Of a stretch of 64,000 nucleotides of DNA, positions 44,999 through 53,465 are shown in pieces. The DNA comes from Aquihabitans sp. G128 (GTDB lineage Bacteria; Actinomycetota; Acidimicrobiia; Acidimicrobiales; Iamiaceae): assembly GCF_019048865.1 (NCBI RefSeq), contig NZ_CP077604.1, positions 2,356,001-2,420,000 on the forward strand. Direction: 5' to 3'. The position numbers and the translations under genes were made by a program. The notes under the pieces were generated by a model that worked only from the letters and a program-made list of their open reading frames with translations, had not been told where the DNA came from and made no database searches. The first letter of the stretch is position 1, and each line of letters starts with the position of its first letter.

Positions 44999-46117
44999 AT
45001 GCCTACCACCACACGTGCCGCCGTCCTTTGGGAGGTCGGGGGCGACTGGATCATCGAGGACGTCGAGCTCGACGATCCGAAGGAGGGCGACGTCCTCGTC
45101 AAGATGGTCGTCGCCGGCATGTGCCACTCCGACGAGCACTCGGTCACCGGCGACCTGCCGCTGGGCCTGCCCGTCATCGGCGGCCACGAGGGCGCCGGCA
45201 TCGTCGAGGCCGTCGGGCCGGGCGTGAAGAGCCTGGCCGTCGGCGACCACGTCTCCATGTCGTTCATCCCGAGCTGCGGCCGCTGCAAGAGCTGCGTGAG
45301 CGGCAAGGGCTACCTGTGCGACGAGGGCGGCAAGCTCTTCGACGTCGGCATGATGAGCGACGGGCGCATCGCCCACACCTGCAAGGGCGAGCCCATCGCC
45401 CGCTACGCCCAGCTGGGCACCTTCTCCGAGCACATCCTCGTGAGCGAGAACTCGCTCATCAAGGTCGAGCCCGACCTCCCGATGCACGCCGTGGCCCTCG
45501 TGTCCTGCGGCGTGGCCACCGGCTTCGGCTCGGCCACCGAGCGGGCCGGCACCAAGCCCGGCGAGACGGTGGCCGTGGTGGGCATCGGCGGCATCGGCAT
45601 CAACGCCGTGCAGGGCGCCAAGGCCGCCGGCGCCAGCCGGATCATCGCCATCGACCCCGTCGAGTTCAAGCGCGAGAAGGCCATGGAGCTGGGTGCCACC
45701 CACACCTTCGAGTCGATGGAAGCGGCCCAGGCCGAGGTCCCCGGCCTCACCTGGGGCGACATGTGCGACCGCGTCATCCTCAGCCCCGGCGTGGTCACCG
45801 GCGACATGATCGCCCCGGCCCTGGGCCTCACCTCCAAGGGCGGCACCCTGGTCGTCACCGGCCTCGCCTCCATGGCCGCCATGGACGTGCAGATGAACCT
45901 GTTCATGCTCTCGATGATGAACCAGGAGGTGAAGGGCACGATCTTCGGGTCGATGAACCCCCGGCACCAGATCCCCAAGCTGCTCTCCATGTACCGCGAG
46001 GGCAACCTCAAGCTCGACGAGCTGGTGACCACCCGCTACAAGCTCGACGACGTCAACGAGGGCTACAAGGCCATGCGGGAGGGCACCAACATCCGCGGCG
46101 TCATCGAGTTCTCGTGA
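44999..46117 (+). CDS. NDMA-dependent (mycofactocin-dependent) alcohol dehydrogenase
   Basis: 372 residues from ATG 44999. Catalytic zinc ligands C42 and H63/E64 (GMCHSDEHS, GGHEGAG), structural zinc C93, C96, C99, C107 (CGRCKSC...C), and NAD motif VGIGGIGINAVQGA. This subgroup keeps its NAD(H) tightly bound and passes electrons to mycofactocin; in vitro N,N-dimethyl-4-nitrosoaniline replaces it. Codon use here is unusually biased, which suggests high expression. Located right after mftF. Confidence 0.94.
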   Translation: MPTTTRAAVLWEVGGDWIIEDVELDDPKEGDVLVKMVVAGMCHSDEHSVTGDLPLGLPVIGGHEGAGIVEAVGPGVKSLAVGDHVSMSFIPSCGRCKSCVSGKGYLCDEGGKLFDVGMMSDGRIAHTCKGEPIARYAQLGTFSEHILVSENSLIKVEPDLPMHAVALVSCGVATGFGSATERAGTKPGETVAVVGIGGIGINAVQGAKAAGASRIIAIDPVEFKREKAMELGATHTFESMEAAQAEVPGLTWGDMCDRVILSPGVVTGDMIAPALGLTSKGGTLVVTGLASMAAMDVQMNLFMLSMMNQEVKGTIFGSMNPRHQIPKLLSMYREGNLKLDELVTTRYKLDDVNEGYKAMREGTNIRGVIEFS

Positions 46118-46139
46118 CCCGGCGGATCGCCCCGGCCCG

Positions 46140-47087
46140 ATGACGGCCGAGTTCGGTCCCGCTCTGCTGCGGCGCCTCACCACCCAGGTGGTGGGGCGCC
46201 GTCGCGAGCTGGAGGTGATCATCGCGGCGCTGGCCGCCGGCCGGCACCTCCTGCTCGAGGGGCCGCCCGGCACCGGCAAGTCCACCGTGCTGCGCGCCAT
46301 CGCGTCGGCCACCGACGCCGGCTACGAGTTCGTCGAGGGCAACGCCGAGCTGACGCCGGCCCGCCTCGTCGGCTCGTTCGACCCGGCGGCGGTCCTGGCC
46401 GAGGGCTACGGGCCCGACGCCTTCCTCGACGGCCCGCTGCTCAGCGCCCTGCGCGACGGCTCGCTGCTCTACGTCGAGGAGATCAACCGCATCCCCGAGG
46501 AGACGCTCAACGTCCTCATCACGGTGATGAGCGAGGGCGAGCTGGGCGTGCCCCGGCTCGGCCGCATCACCGCCGCTCCCGGCTTCCGGTTGGTCGCGGC
46601 CATGAACCCGTTCGACGCCGTGGGCACCGCCCGCATCGCCTCCGCCGTCTACGACCGCTGCTGCCGGCTGGCCATGGGCTACCAGTCCGTCGAGGACGAG
46701 GTCGACATCGTGGAGCGCGCCGCGCCCGTGGCCGCGGCTTCGATCGGCCCGGCCGGCGTGCTGGCCGCGGTGGCCACCGGTCGCGACACCCGGGACCACG
46801 CCGACGTCCGCACCGGCTCGTCGGTGCGCGGCGCCATCGACCTGGTGCTGCTCGCCCACGAGCTCTCGCTCCTGCGCGAGCGGGCTCCGCTCGCCGCCGA
46901 CGTCACCCTCGACGCCGCCCAGCTGGCCCTGTCGGGCCGCATCCGCGTGCGCGACGGCGGGAGCCGCAGCGCCGAGGACATCGTGCACGAGCTGTGGCTG
47001 CGGCACCTGGCCCCGCTGGCCGGGCCGGCCGACCCGGACGGCGCGCCGGCGGGCGCCGACGGCCTCGGGGCTCCGGGAAAAGCCTGA
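46140..47087 (+). CDS. MoxR-type AAA+ ATPase
   Basis: 315 residues from ATG 46140. Walker A LEGPPGTGKSTVLRAIA, Walker B SLLYVEEINRIPEE, sensor-1 LVAAMNPFD and arginine-finger region VYDRCCRL, the CbbQ/NorQ/MoxR group that works with VWA proteins to insert metals or activate enzymes. It starts 22 bp after the dehydrogenase and pairs with the following VWA gene. Confidence 0.92.
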   Translation: MTAEFGPALLRRLTTQVVGRRRELEVIIAALAAGRHLLLEGPPGTGKSTVLRAIASATDAGYEFVEGNAELTPARLVGSFDPAAVLAEGYGPDAFLDGPLLSALRDGSLLYVEEINRIPEETLNVLITVMSEGELGVPRLGRITAAPGFRLVAAMNPFDAVGTARIASAVYDRCCRLAMGYQSVEDEVDIVERAAPVAAASIGPAGVLAAVATGRDTRDHADVRTGSSVRGAIDLVLLAHELSLLRERAPLAADVTLDAAQLALSGRIRVRDGGSRSAEDIVHELWLRHLAPLAGPADPDGAPAGADGLGAPGKA

Positions 47088-47125
47088 GCCCGCCGCCCGG
47101 TGGCGGGCGGCCTCCCGACGACGAG

Positions 47126-48055
47126 GTGCTCGAGGGCGACGCCGCCCAGGAGGCGGTGGCCGAGGCCGGCCGCCGCACCGTCTCGCGCCGGGACCTGGCC
47201 CGCCACCAGCGCTTCGACCAGGTCTCGAAGGAGGTCGGCACCCTCGACGAGGGCCAGTTCGACGACCTGCTCGAGGAGGCGCCCGATGACGCCCTCGCCC
47301 TGCTGGCCGACCTCAACGGCGCCACCGACGAGCGCCTCCGCGCCCTCGCCCACCGCCTGTCGGCCCGGGTGGTGGTCGACCTCGCCCGGTCGGCCACCAG
47401 CACCACCCGCCGCGGGGTGGGCCGCCTCGAACGGGCCCGCGCCGACCGCGCCGCCGGCGACCTCGACCTCGACGGCTCCCTCGACGCCATCGTCGCGGCG
47501 CGCCGCGGCGGCCTCCCGCCTCGGGCCGAGGACCTGTCGGTCAGCGCCTGGCGCCGGCCCGCCACCGCCGTCTGCCTGCTGGTCGACCGGTCCGGCTCCA
47601 TGACCGGTGAGCGCCTGGCCACCGCGGCGGTCACCGCCGCCGCCGTGGCGCTGCGGGCCGGCGACGACTGCTCGGTGGTCGCGTTCGGCAGCGAGGCCAT
47701 CGTGCTCGGCTCGCAGGGCCAGCCCCGACCACCCGGCGACCTGGTGGTCGACCTCTGCCGCCTGCGCGGCTTCGGCACCACCGACGTCGGCCTGGCCCTG
47801 CGCGCCGCGGCCTGGCAGCTGTCGCGCTCCGGCGCCGAGCGCCGGCTCACCATCCTGCTGTCGGACTGCCGCGCCACCGCCGGCGGCGACCCCCTCGACG
47901 ACGCCCACGCCCTCGACGAGCTGGTGGTGCTCACCCCCGGCGACGACACCGCCGACGCCCAGGCCTTCGCCCGCGCCGCGGGCGTCCGCTGGGCCCCGCT
48001 CCACGGCCCCAGCTCGGCGCCCGCCGCCCTCGACGAGCTGCTGGGCGACCGCTGA
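47126..48055 (+). CDS. VWA-domain partner of the MoxR ATPase
   Basis: 309 residues from GTG 47126; the frame is open upstream to a CTG at 47084 that overlaps the MoxR stop, so the true start is uncertain. The N-terminal half is helical and charged (GTLDEGQFDDLLEEAPDDAL). The C-terminal VWA domain has MIDAS CLLVDRSGSMTG (DxSxS) and FGTTDVGLAL. Proteins like CoxE/NorD/GvpN partners use MIDAS to dock the ATPase on a target enzyme. Here the nearest candidate target is the mycofactocin dehydrogenase or SDR. Confidence 0.85.
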   Translation: MLEGDAAQEAVAEAGRRTVSRRDLARHQRFDQVSKEVGTLDEGQFDDLLEEAPDDALALLADLNGATDERLRALAHRLSARVVVDLARSATSTTRRGVGRLERARADRAAGDLDLDGSLDAIVAARRGGLPPRAEDLSVSAWRRPATAVCLLVDRSGSMTGERLATAAVTAAAVALRAGDDCSVVAFGSEAIVLGSQGQPRPPGDLVVDLCRLRGFGTTDVGLALRAAAWQLSRSGAERRLTILLSDCRATAGGDPLDDAHALDELVVLTPGDDTADAQAFARAAGVRWAPLHGPSSAPAALDELLGDR

Positions 48056-48131
48056 GCTCGGACGGCGCGCCGAGCGGGGCCCGGGGTGCGCGACGATGGC
48101 GGCGGCCGCTGACGGGGAGGGACGCGACGCC

Positions 48132-48560
48132 ATGGGCACAGCGAGGGCATCGGGGCACGAGCGCGACGACGCGGGGGCCGAGCCGCCCGCTGACCTCGAC
48201 CAGCTGCGGGCCGACGTCGCCCGCCTCCACGCCGCGGTGGCCGAGGCCGGCGCCGTCCTGTCCGGCGTGGGCCCGGCGGCGAGCTCGCTCGCGTCGCCCG
48301 GGCCGGGGGTGGCCACCGCCGACGGGGGCAGCGAGGCCCGCTGGTCGCTGCGCAGCAACGCCGCCCGCAAGGGCGTGCGCACCGGCGTCCAGCTCGGCAT
48401 CGCCGCCGCGCCGAGCGCCGCCCTGTGGGTGGGCGGCATCCTGCCCGCCGCCGCCACCCCGTGGCTGGCCCTCGTCGTCACCCCGCTGGTGAGCTACGGC
48501 CAGAACAAGCTTGAGGACCGCAAGGTCGTCAAGCCCCTCCTGCGCAACCCCCCGCCCTGA
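48132..48560 (+). CDS. Hypothetical protein with C-terminal hydrophobic segment
   Basis: 142 residues from ATG 48132, with GGGGAGGG 10 nt upstream; ATG 48096 is an alternative. A short helix LDQLRADVARLHAAVAEAG may be a coiled coil, followed by a flexible region and a hydrophobic stretch (APSAALWVGGILPAAATPWL). No family recognised. It follows the MoxR/VWA pair by 76 bp and ends 30 bp from the convergent thiolase. Confidence 0.6.
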   Translation: MGTARASGHERDDAGAEPPADLDQLRADVARLHAAVAEAGAVLSGVGPAASSLASPGPGVATADGGSEARWSLRSNAARKGVRTGVQLGIAAAPSAALWVGGILPAAATPWLALVVTPLVSYGQNKLEDRKVVKPLLRNPPP

Positions 48561-48590
48561 GCCCAGCCCGCCACCGGGTGCGGCGAGCAG

Positions 48591-49751
48591 CTAGAGGCGC
48601 TCGATGACGGTGGCGGAGCCCATGCCGCCCGCAGCGCACATGGCGACGGCACCCCACTGCTGGTCGGCGCGGATGAGCTCGTTGACCATGGTCACGATCA
48701 TCCGGGCCCCGGTGCAGCCGACGGGGTGGCCGAGCGAGCAGCCAGAACCGTTGACGTTGACGATCGACGGGTCGAGCCCCATGGCCCGGGTGAAGGCCAC
48801 GGCGACCGAGGCGAACGCCTCGTTCACCTCCACCGACTGGAGGTCGCCGACGCCGATGCCCGACTTGGCCAGCGCCTTCGGCAGGGCCTTGCTGGGCGCC
48901 AAGCCGGTCTCCACCGGGTCCAGCCCCACCGAGGCCCACCCCCGGATGGCGGCGAGGGGCCGCAGCCCGTGCGCATCGGCGTACTCGCGGCTGCACAGCA
49001 CGAGGGCAGCGGCCGCGTCGTTGAGGCCCGAGGAGTTGGCGGCGGTGGTGGTGGCGCCGGCGACGTCGGGGTTCAGCACCGGCAGCGACGCCAGCTTCTC
49101 GAGCGTCGAGGTGCGGCGCGGGTGCTCGTCGACCAGGAACTGGCCGCCGCCCGGCAGGTCGACCGGGACGATCTCGGCCTCGAAGCGGCCCTCGTCGATG
49201 GCCCGCACGGCGTTCTGGTGCGACGTGAACGCCCAGTGGTCGGCGTCCTCGCGGGACACCCCGGCCAGCCGGGACGTGTTGTCGCCGACGGTGAGCGCCA
49301 TGTTGAACGGCGGGGCCTCGGGCGTCTCCGGGTTGCCGGGCGACATCCAGAAGCCGGGGATGCCGTCGACGCCGGGCTTCGACGTGCCGGGAGAGGTCGA
49401 CATCGACTCGGTGCCGCCGCCGATGCCGACGTCGATCATCCCGGCCGCGATGTTGGCGGCCACCCACTGGGTGCCGGCCATGCCCGACGCGCACCAGCGC
49501 TGCGTCGCCACGCCGCCCATGCCGGTGAGCCCGAGCCGCACGGCCACGTTGCGGCCGATGTTGCCGCCGCCCTGCATCGACTCCCCGAAGCCCATGTCCT
49601 CGAACTGGTCGAGCGCGATGCCGGAGCGCTCGACCGCCGCGCCCATCGCCACCTCCGCCAGGTCGAACGCGTCGACCCCCACCAGAGACCCCTTGTACGC
49701 CGTGGCGATCGGGGTGCGGGCAACGCTGACGATGACGACATCGGTGGACAT
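48591..49751 (-). CDS. Acetyl-CoA acyltransferase (thiolase)
   Basis: 386 residues from ATG 49751, 8 nt after TACCGT. Thiolase features: acyl-acceptor Cys87 in RWCASGMAG, NEAFASVAVAF, His in SGCSLGHPVGCTGAR, and the C-terminal CAAGGMGSA Cys. It cleaves or condenses acyl-CoA esters. The active-site Cys is preceded by RW where classical enzymes have VC, typical of acyl-CoA C-acyltransferases of the FadA-like actinobacterial group, so chain-length preference is open. No other beta-oxidation gene is adjacent. Confidence 0.93.
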   Translation of the reverse strand: MSTDVVIVSVARTPIATAYKGSLVGVDAFDLAEVAMGAAVERSGIALDQFEDMGFGESMQGGGNIGRNVAVRLGLTGMGGVATQRWCASGMAGTQWVAANIAAGMIDVGIGGGTESMSTSPGTSKPGVDGIPGFWMSPGNPETPEAPPFNMALTVGDNTSRLAGVSREDADHWAFTSHQNAVRAIDEGRFEAEIVPVDLPGGGQFLVDEHPRRTSTLEKLASLPVLNPDVAGATTTAANSSGLNDAAAALVLCSREYADAHGLRPLAAIRGWASVGLDPVETGLAPSKALPKALAKSGIGVGDLQSVEVNEAFASVAVAFTRAMGLDPSIVNVNGSGCSLGHPVGCTGARMIVTMVNELIRADQQWGAVAMCAAGGMGSATVIERL

Positions 49752-49901
49752 GGCAGCGGACGGTAGCTGCCCGCGGTCCCCGGAGCCGAGGTCCGGACCG
49801 GGCCCCGGCCAGCCGAGCCCCGCAGCGGTCGCAGCACCCTCGATGTCGCACCGATCGGCTCGGGCCAGACCAGTCGCGACCTCTAGCATCAGCTGGAACC
49901 C

Positions 49902-49975
49902 GTCCCCGTAGCTCAGTCGGATAGAGCGACCGCCTCCTAAGCGGTAGGCCCCCGGTTCGATTCCGGGCGAGGACA
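49902..49975 (+). tRNA. tRNA-Arg (anticodon CCT)
   Basis: 74 nt without encoded CCA. D stem GCTC/GAGC, anticodon stem ACCGC/GCGGT with loop CTCCTAA (CCT anticodon, reads AGG), T stem CCCGG/CCGGG with TTCGATT. Acceptor GTCCCCG faces CGAGGAC with one C-A mismatch at the fifth pair. Confidence 0.93.
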
Positions 49976-50036
49976 CCGATCCGCTGCGATCGCTCCCGCG
50001 CTCGCGGCCCTTCCGGCTCGGGGCGCGCCGAAGGCC

Positions 50037-50055
50037 CGCCGAGCGGGGCTCGGCG
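50037..50055. terminator. Hairpin between tRNA and HNH gene
   Basis: Arms CGCCGAG and CTCGGCG with a five-base loop CGGGG. It lies 30 bp beyond the HNH gene's stop (leftward) and 62 bp after the tRNA, so it may end either transcript. Confidence 0.45.
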
Positions 50056-50084
50056 GGGTCGGCGGTGCTTGGGCGGGGCGAGGG

Positions 50085-51470
50085 CTAGAGGATCTCGGTG
50101 CCGTCGGGGCGGAGGACGTGGAACTGGCCGACGGCGTCGCGGGTCACGGTGAAGCCGTGCTCCTTCAACCGGTTGTGGCGGCCACAGGCCGGCGCACCGT
50201 TGGCCGGGCACGTCGCACCCCCACCCCCAGGGCCGCCACCTCCGGATCCCCCACCCCCGGAGCCGCTGCCGGCATCGCCGCGGTCGGCCCAGGCGGTGAG
50301 GTGGTCGATCTGGCAGCCCGACGCCGGGACCTCGCAGCCGGGCCAGTAGCAGCGGCTGCTCGACAGCCGGACGGCGATCGCCGCCGGACCGGTGAAGCAC
50401 CGCGACCGCCGGCCCAGGTCGGTCACCACGCCGTCGGCACCGACCACCACCCGGCGGAGGTGCCCGACCAACGCCTGGGCCACCACCTCGCTCGGGTCCA
50501 GCGGCTGGCCGTCGATGGTCGAGCACCGGAACCGCGCGCCCGGCGTGCCCGGTGCTGCGTCGAGGTCGACCGCCACCTGCTCGTCCGCCGCGCCGGCCAG
50601 GCGGCGCAGGTATCGCTCGAAGGTGTCCTGGTCGATCACCACGTTCGTGGTGATCGCCGCCCCCACCCCGCCCACCGCGCTGGCTGCGAACCCGCGCCGC
50701 ATGTTCACCGTGAACGCATCGGCCCACCGCTGCTCGGTCGTCCGGCGCAGGTCCTCACCCGTCGCCGCATCACCCAAGCGCTCCCGCGCCTCCGCCCAAT
50801 CGGCGTCGAGCTCCGCCTCGTACAAGGCATGCATCCCCGCCGAAACCTCCGCGCCCTCGAGCGACCCCATCCGGAACGACCCCCTCCAGCCGCCCCGGTC
50901 GTAGTCCTGGTGCATCGACCACGTGCGGTTCGCGTGGCTCGCCTGCGAGCGATCCGCCGTGCCATCCTGGTCCACCCGCCGCACGAAGTCGGTCATCCGC
51001 TCGTCGAACGCGGCGTACGACTCGTGCGCGGCGCACCGCGCTGCGGTCGCGTCCTCCCGCACCAGCTCGGACCGCACCCGCGGGTTCGCCCACACCCGGG
51101 CGATCCGCTCGACCTGCGCCACCCCCACCCGGCCGGCGCCGAACGCCTCGGCCACCACCGGCAGGTCCCGCAGGGCCCGCCCCACCTGCCACCGTCGCCT
51201 CGCCTCCACGTCGGACAACCGGGCTACGTGGCGCACCAGCACCTTCGCCGACCCGTGCCCATCGACCCGGTGCAGGCCCCGCTCCTGGATCCGCCCCATC
51301 ACCGCCACCTGCAGCGCCGCCAGCCGCCGGGCCGGCACCTCCACCGCACCGATCACCGCGCGTGCGTCGGCCGCATCGAGCGGGTCCAACCCCACGGCCG
51401 CCAGCCGGTCCAACGCCCGCGACAGGTCAGCCAACGCTCCCGCCTGCTCCCGATCCACGACGGCTTCCAT
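50085..51470 (-). CDS. DUF222 / HNH endonuclease (13E12-repeat family)
   Basis: 461 residues from ATG 51470. The N-terminal DUF222 helical domain (ALADLSRALDRLAAVGLDPL) covers about 300 residues; the C-terminal HNH domain has CYWPGCEVPASGCQIDH, a Cys pair and CGRHNRLKEHG. A glycine-rich stretch splits the HNH half. These proteins are abundant, often mobile in actinomycetes; their role is not settled. The gene neighbours a tRNA but no integrase or direct repeat was found. Start context is unclear. Confidence 0.88.
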   Translation of the reverse strand: MEAVVDREQAGALADLSRALDRLAAVGLDPLDAADARAVIGAVEVPARRLAALQVAVMGRIQERGLHRVDGHGSAKVLVRHVARLSDVEARRRWQVGRALRDLPVVAEAFGAGRVGVAQVERIARVWANPRVRSELVREDATAARCAAHESYAAFDERMTDFVRRVDQDGTADRSQASHANRTWSMHQDYDRGGWRGSFRMGSLEGAEVSAGMHALYEAELDADWAEARERLGDAATGEDLRRTTEQRWADAFTVNMRRGFAASAVGGVGAAITTNVVIDQDTFERYLRRLAGAADEQVAVDLDAAPGTPGARFRCSTIDGQPLDPSEVVAQALVGHLRRVVVGADGVVTDLGRRSRCFTGPAAIAVRLSSSRCYWPGCEVPASGCQIDHLTAWADRGDAGSGSGGGGSGGGGPGGGGATCPANGAPACGRHNRLKEHGFTVTRDAVGQFHVLRPDGTEIL

Positions 51471-51586
51471 GACCCCAAAGGTACCGAGGGGGTGTGACGC
51501 TTTCCGGTGCTGGGAGCACCTTTCCGCCACTTTCCTGGCGAATCCCAGACGAGCCCAACGGCCGAGACGGATCGACCGCCAGCGCG

Positions 51587-53371
51587 CTACCCCGCCGCCA
51601 CCGGTTCGGCCGGTACGGCGGTGCCGCGGGCGAGGCGACCGGGGCGGGCGCCGGTGTCCTGGTCGTGGTCGCGGGTGACCACGCCGTTGACCAGGGTAGC
51701 CACGTAGCCCTCGGCGCCCTGCATGATGCGGGCGGCGCCGGTGGGCAGGTCGTGGCGGAGCTCGGGGGACTTGATGGTGAGGCGCTCCAGGTCGATCACG
51801 TTGAGGTCGGCCCGCTTGCCGACCTCGACGGTGCCGCGGTCGGCGAAGCCGTAGAGCTCGGCGTTGGCGCCGCTGAGCTTGCGCACCAGCAGCTCCACCG
51901 GCAGGCGCTCGCCCGCGGTGCGGTCCCGTGCCCAGTGGGTGAGGTGGAACGTCGACGCCGAGCAGTCGGAGATCAGCGTGACGTGGGCCCCGGCGTCGCC
52001 GAGGCCGGTGACGGTGTCGGGGTGCAGCAGCATCTCGCGGCAGGCGTCGAGGTTGCCGCCCACGTAGTTCGAGCCGAGCAGGGCGTAGAACGCCGTCCCG
52101 TCGTCCTCGAGCAGGAGGTCGTACATGTGCTCCACCGGGTCCTTGCCCTGGGCCAGGGCCTGGGCCCAGACCGAGTCCTCCATGCGGGGCTCGTACTGCA
52201 CCGGCTCGGCGAGCGAGAAGGTCAGCGGCAGCGCCGGGATGAACACCTTCACGATGGCGCGGGAGAAGTCGGTGGGCGCCTCGGTGGGGTCGGCCTCGCC
52301 GAGGATGGCCTCGCGGATCTCCGGCCGCCGCAGCTCGGCCACCCGCTCGGCCAGCGGCAGGTGCGCCAGCTCGAGGTAGGTGGGCCGGTCCATGAACAGG
52401 TGGTAGGTGTCGAGGCTGGTCATGATCGTGACCGAGCGGGGGATCACCTGGGGTCGGAGCTGGGCGCCGGCGGCGTTGGCCTCGGCCGAGGCGTCGAGGA
52501 TGAGCCGCCAGTGGTCGGGGTCCTCGAAGAGCTGGGCGGTGGTGAAGGTGACCGGGCGGCCGCTGGCCTTGGACACCGCGTCGAGAAGCGGCAGCTCCTC
52601 GATGGGCGTGGCCCGCTCGCCGCCCAGGCCGTCGAGCGCGCCGATGGTGCCGGCGACGATGGCCTCGAACACGCCGTGGCCGGCGCGGCGCAGGGCGTCG
52701 CCGAGGGCGAGGAGCTCGTCCTCGGCGGCGTAGGTGCCGGGGACGGGGCGGCCCGACTTGGCGCGGTGGCCGATGGTGCGGGAGGTGGAGAAGCCGACCG
52801 CGCCGGCCCGCAGCGCGTCCTCGACGATGGCCGACATGGCGGCGATGTCGTCGGCGGTGGCGTCCTCGTTGGCCGCGCCGCGCTCGCCCATGACGTAGAA
52901 GCGCACCGGCCCGTGGGCGATGTGGGCGGCGACGTCGAGCGCGTACTCCCGGGCGTCGATCACGTCGAGGTACTCGGCGAAGCTCTCCCACGTGCCCCAC
53001 GGCATGCCGACGCTCAGCGCCGAGCCAGGGATGTCCTCGACGCCTTCCATGAGGTCGATGAGGGCGTCGGTGTCGCTGGGGTGCACGGGGGCGAAGCCGA
53101 CGCCGCAGTTGCCCATCACCAAGGTGGTGACGCCGTGCTCGGCCGAGGACTCCATGGTGTCGTCCCAGGTGACCTGGCCGTCGTAGTGGGTGTGCACGTC
53201 GACCCAGCCCGGGGTCACGAGGAGGCCGGTGGCATCGATGGTGCGGGCCGCCTCCTCGGTCACCGACCCGACGGCGACGATGCGCCCGTCGCGCACGGCG
53301 ACATCGGCCACGAAGGCCGGCGCCCCCGATCCGTCGACCACGGTGCCGCCCTTGATCACGATGTCGAGCAC
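51587..53371 (-). CDS. D-aminoacylase-like amidohydrolase
   Basis: 594 residues from GTG 53371, chosen because GAAGGGTGG lies 5 nt upstream. Amidohydrolase_3 features: [32 protein letters not shown] (HxH metal site), GNCGVGFAP, and [13 protein letters not shown] near the end. It resembles N-acyl-D-amino-acid deacylases that release D-amino acids, but dihydropyrimidinase-like activities cannot be excluded. Cytoplasmic. The next gene, a serine hydrolase, is divergent. Confidence 0.9.
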   Translation of the reverse strand: MLDIVIKGGTVVDGSGAPAFVADVAVRDGRIVAVGSVTEEAARTIDATGLLVTPGWVDVHTHYDGQVTWDDTMESSAEHGVTTLVMGNCGVGFAPVHPSDTDALIDLMEGVEDIPGSALSVGMPWGTWESFAEYLDVIDAREYALDVAAHIAHGPVRFYVMGERGAANEDATADDIAAMSAIVEDALRAGAVGFSTSRTIGHRAKSGRPVPGTYAAEDELLALGDALRRAGHGVFEAIVAGTIGALDGLGGERATPIEELPLLDAVSKASGRPVTFTTAQLFEDPDHWRLILDASAEANAAGAQLRPQVIPRSVTIMTSLDTYHLFMDRPTYLELAHLPLAERVAELRRPEIREAILGEADPTEAPTDFSRAIVKVFIPALPLTFSLAEPVQYEPRMEDSVWAQALAQGKDPVEHMYDLLLEDDGTAFYALLGSNYVGGNLDACREMLLHPDTVTGLGDAGAHVTLISDCSASTFHLTHWARDRTAGERLPVELLVRKLSGANAELYGFADRGTVEVGKRADLNVIDLERLTIKSPELRHDLPTGAARIMQGAEGYVATLVNGVVTRDHDQDTGARPGRLARGTAVPAEPVAAG

Positions 53372-53465
53372 GTCGACCACCCTTCGCTCGGTTCCCCTGC
53401 GGCGATGGTAGGACGGTCGTGCGATCGCTGCTCGCCTGCTCGGCGTCGTCGTTACGCTCGCCGCC

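Noticed and set aside
49902..51470. Genomic island attached at tRNA-Arg
   Set aside because: No integrase, no direct repeat of the tRNA 3' end and no change in base composition was found.
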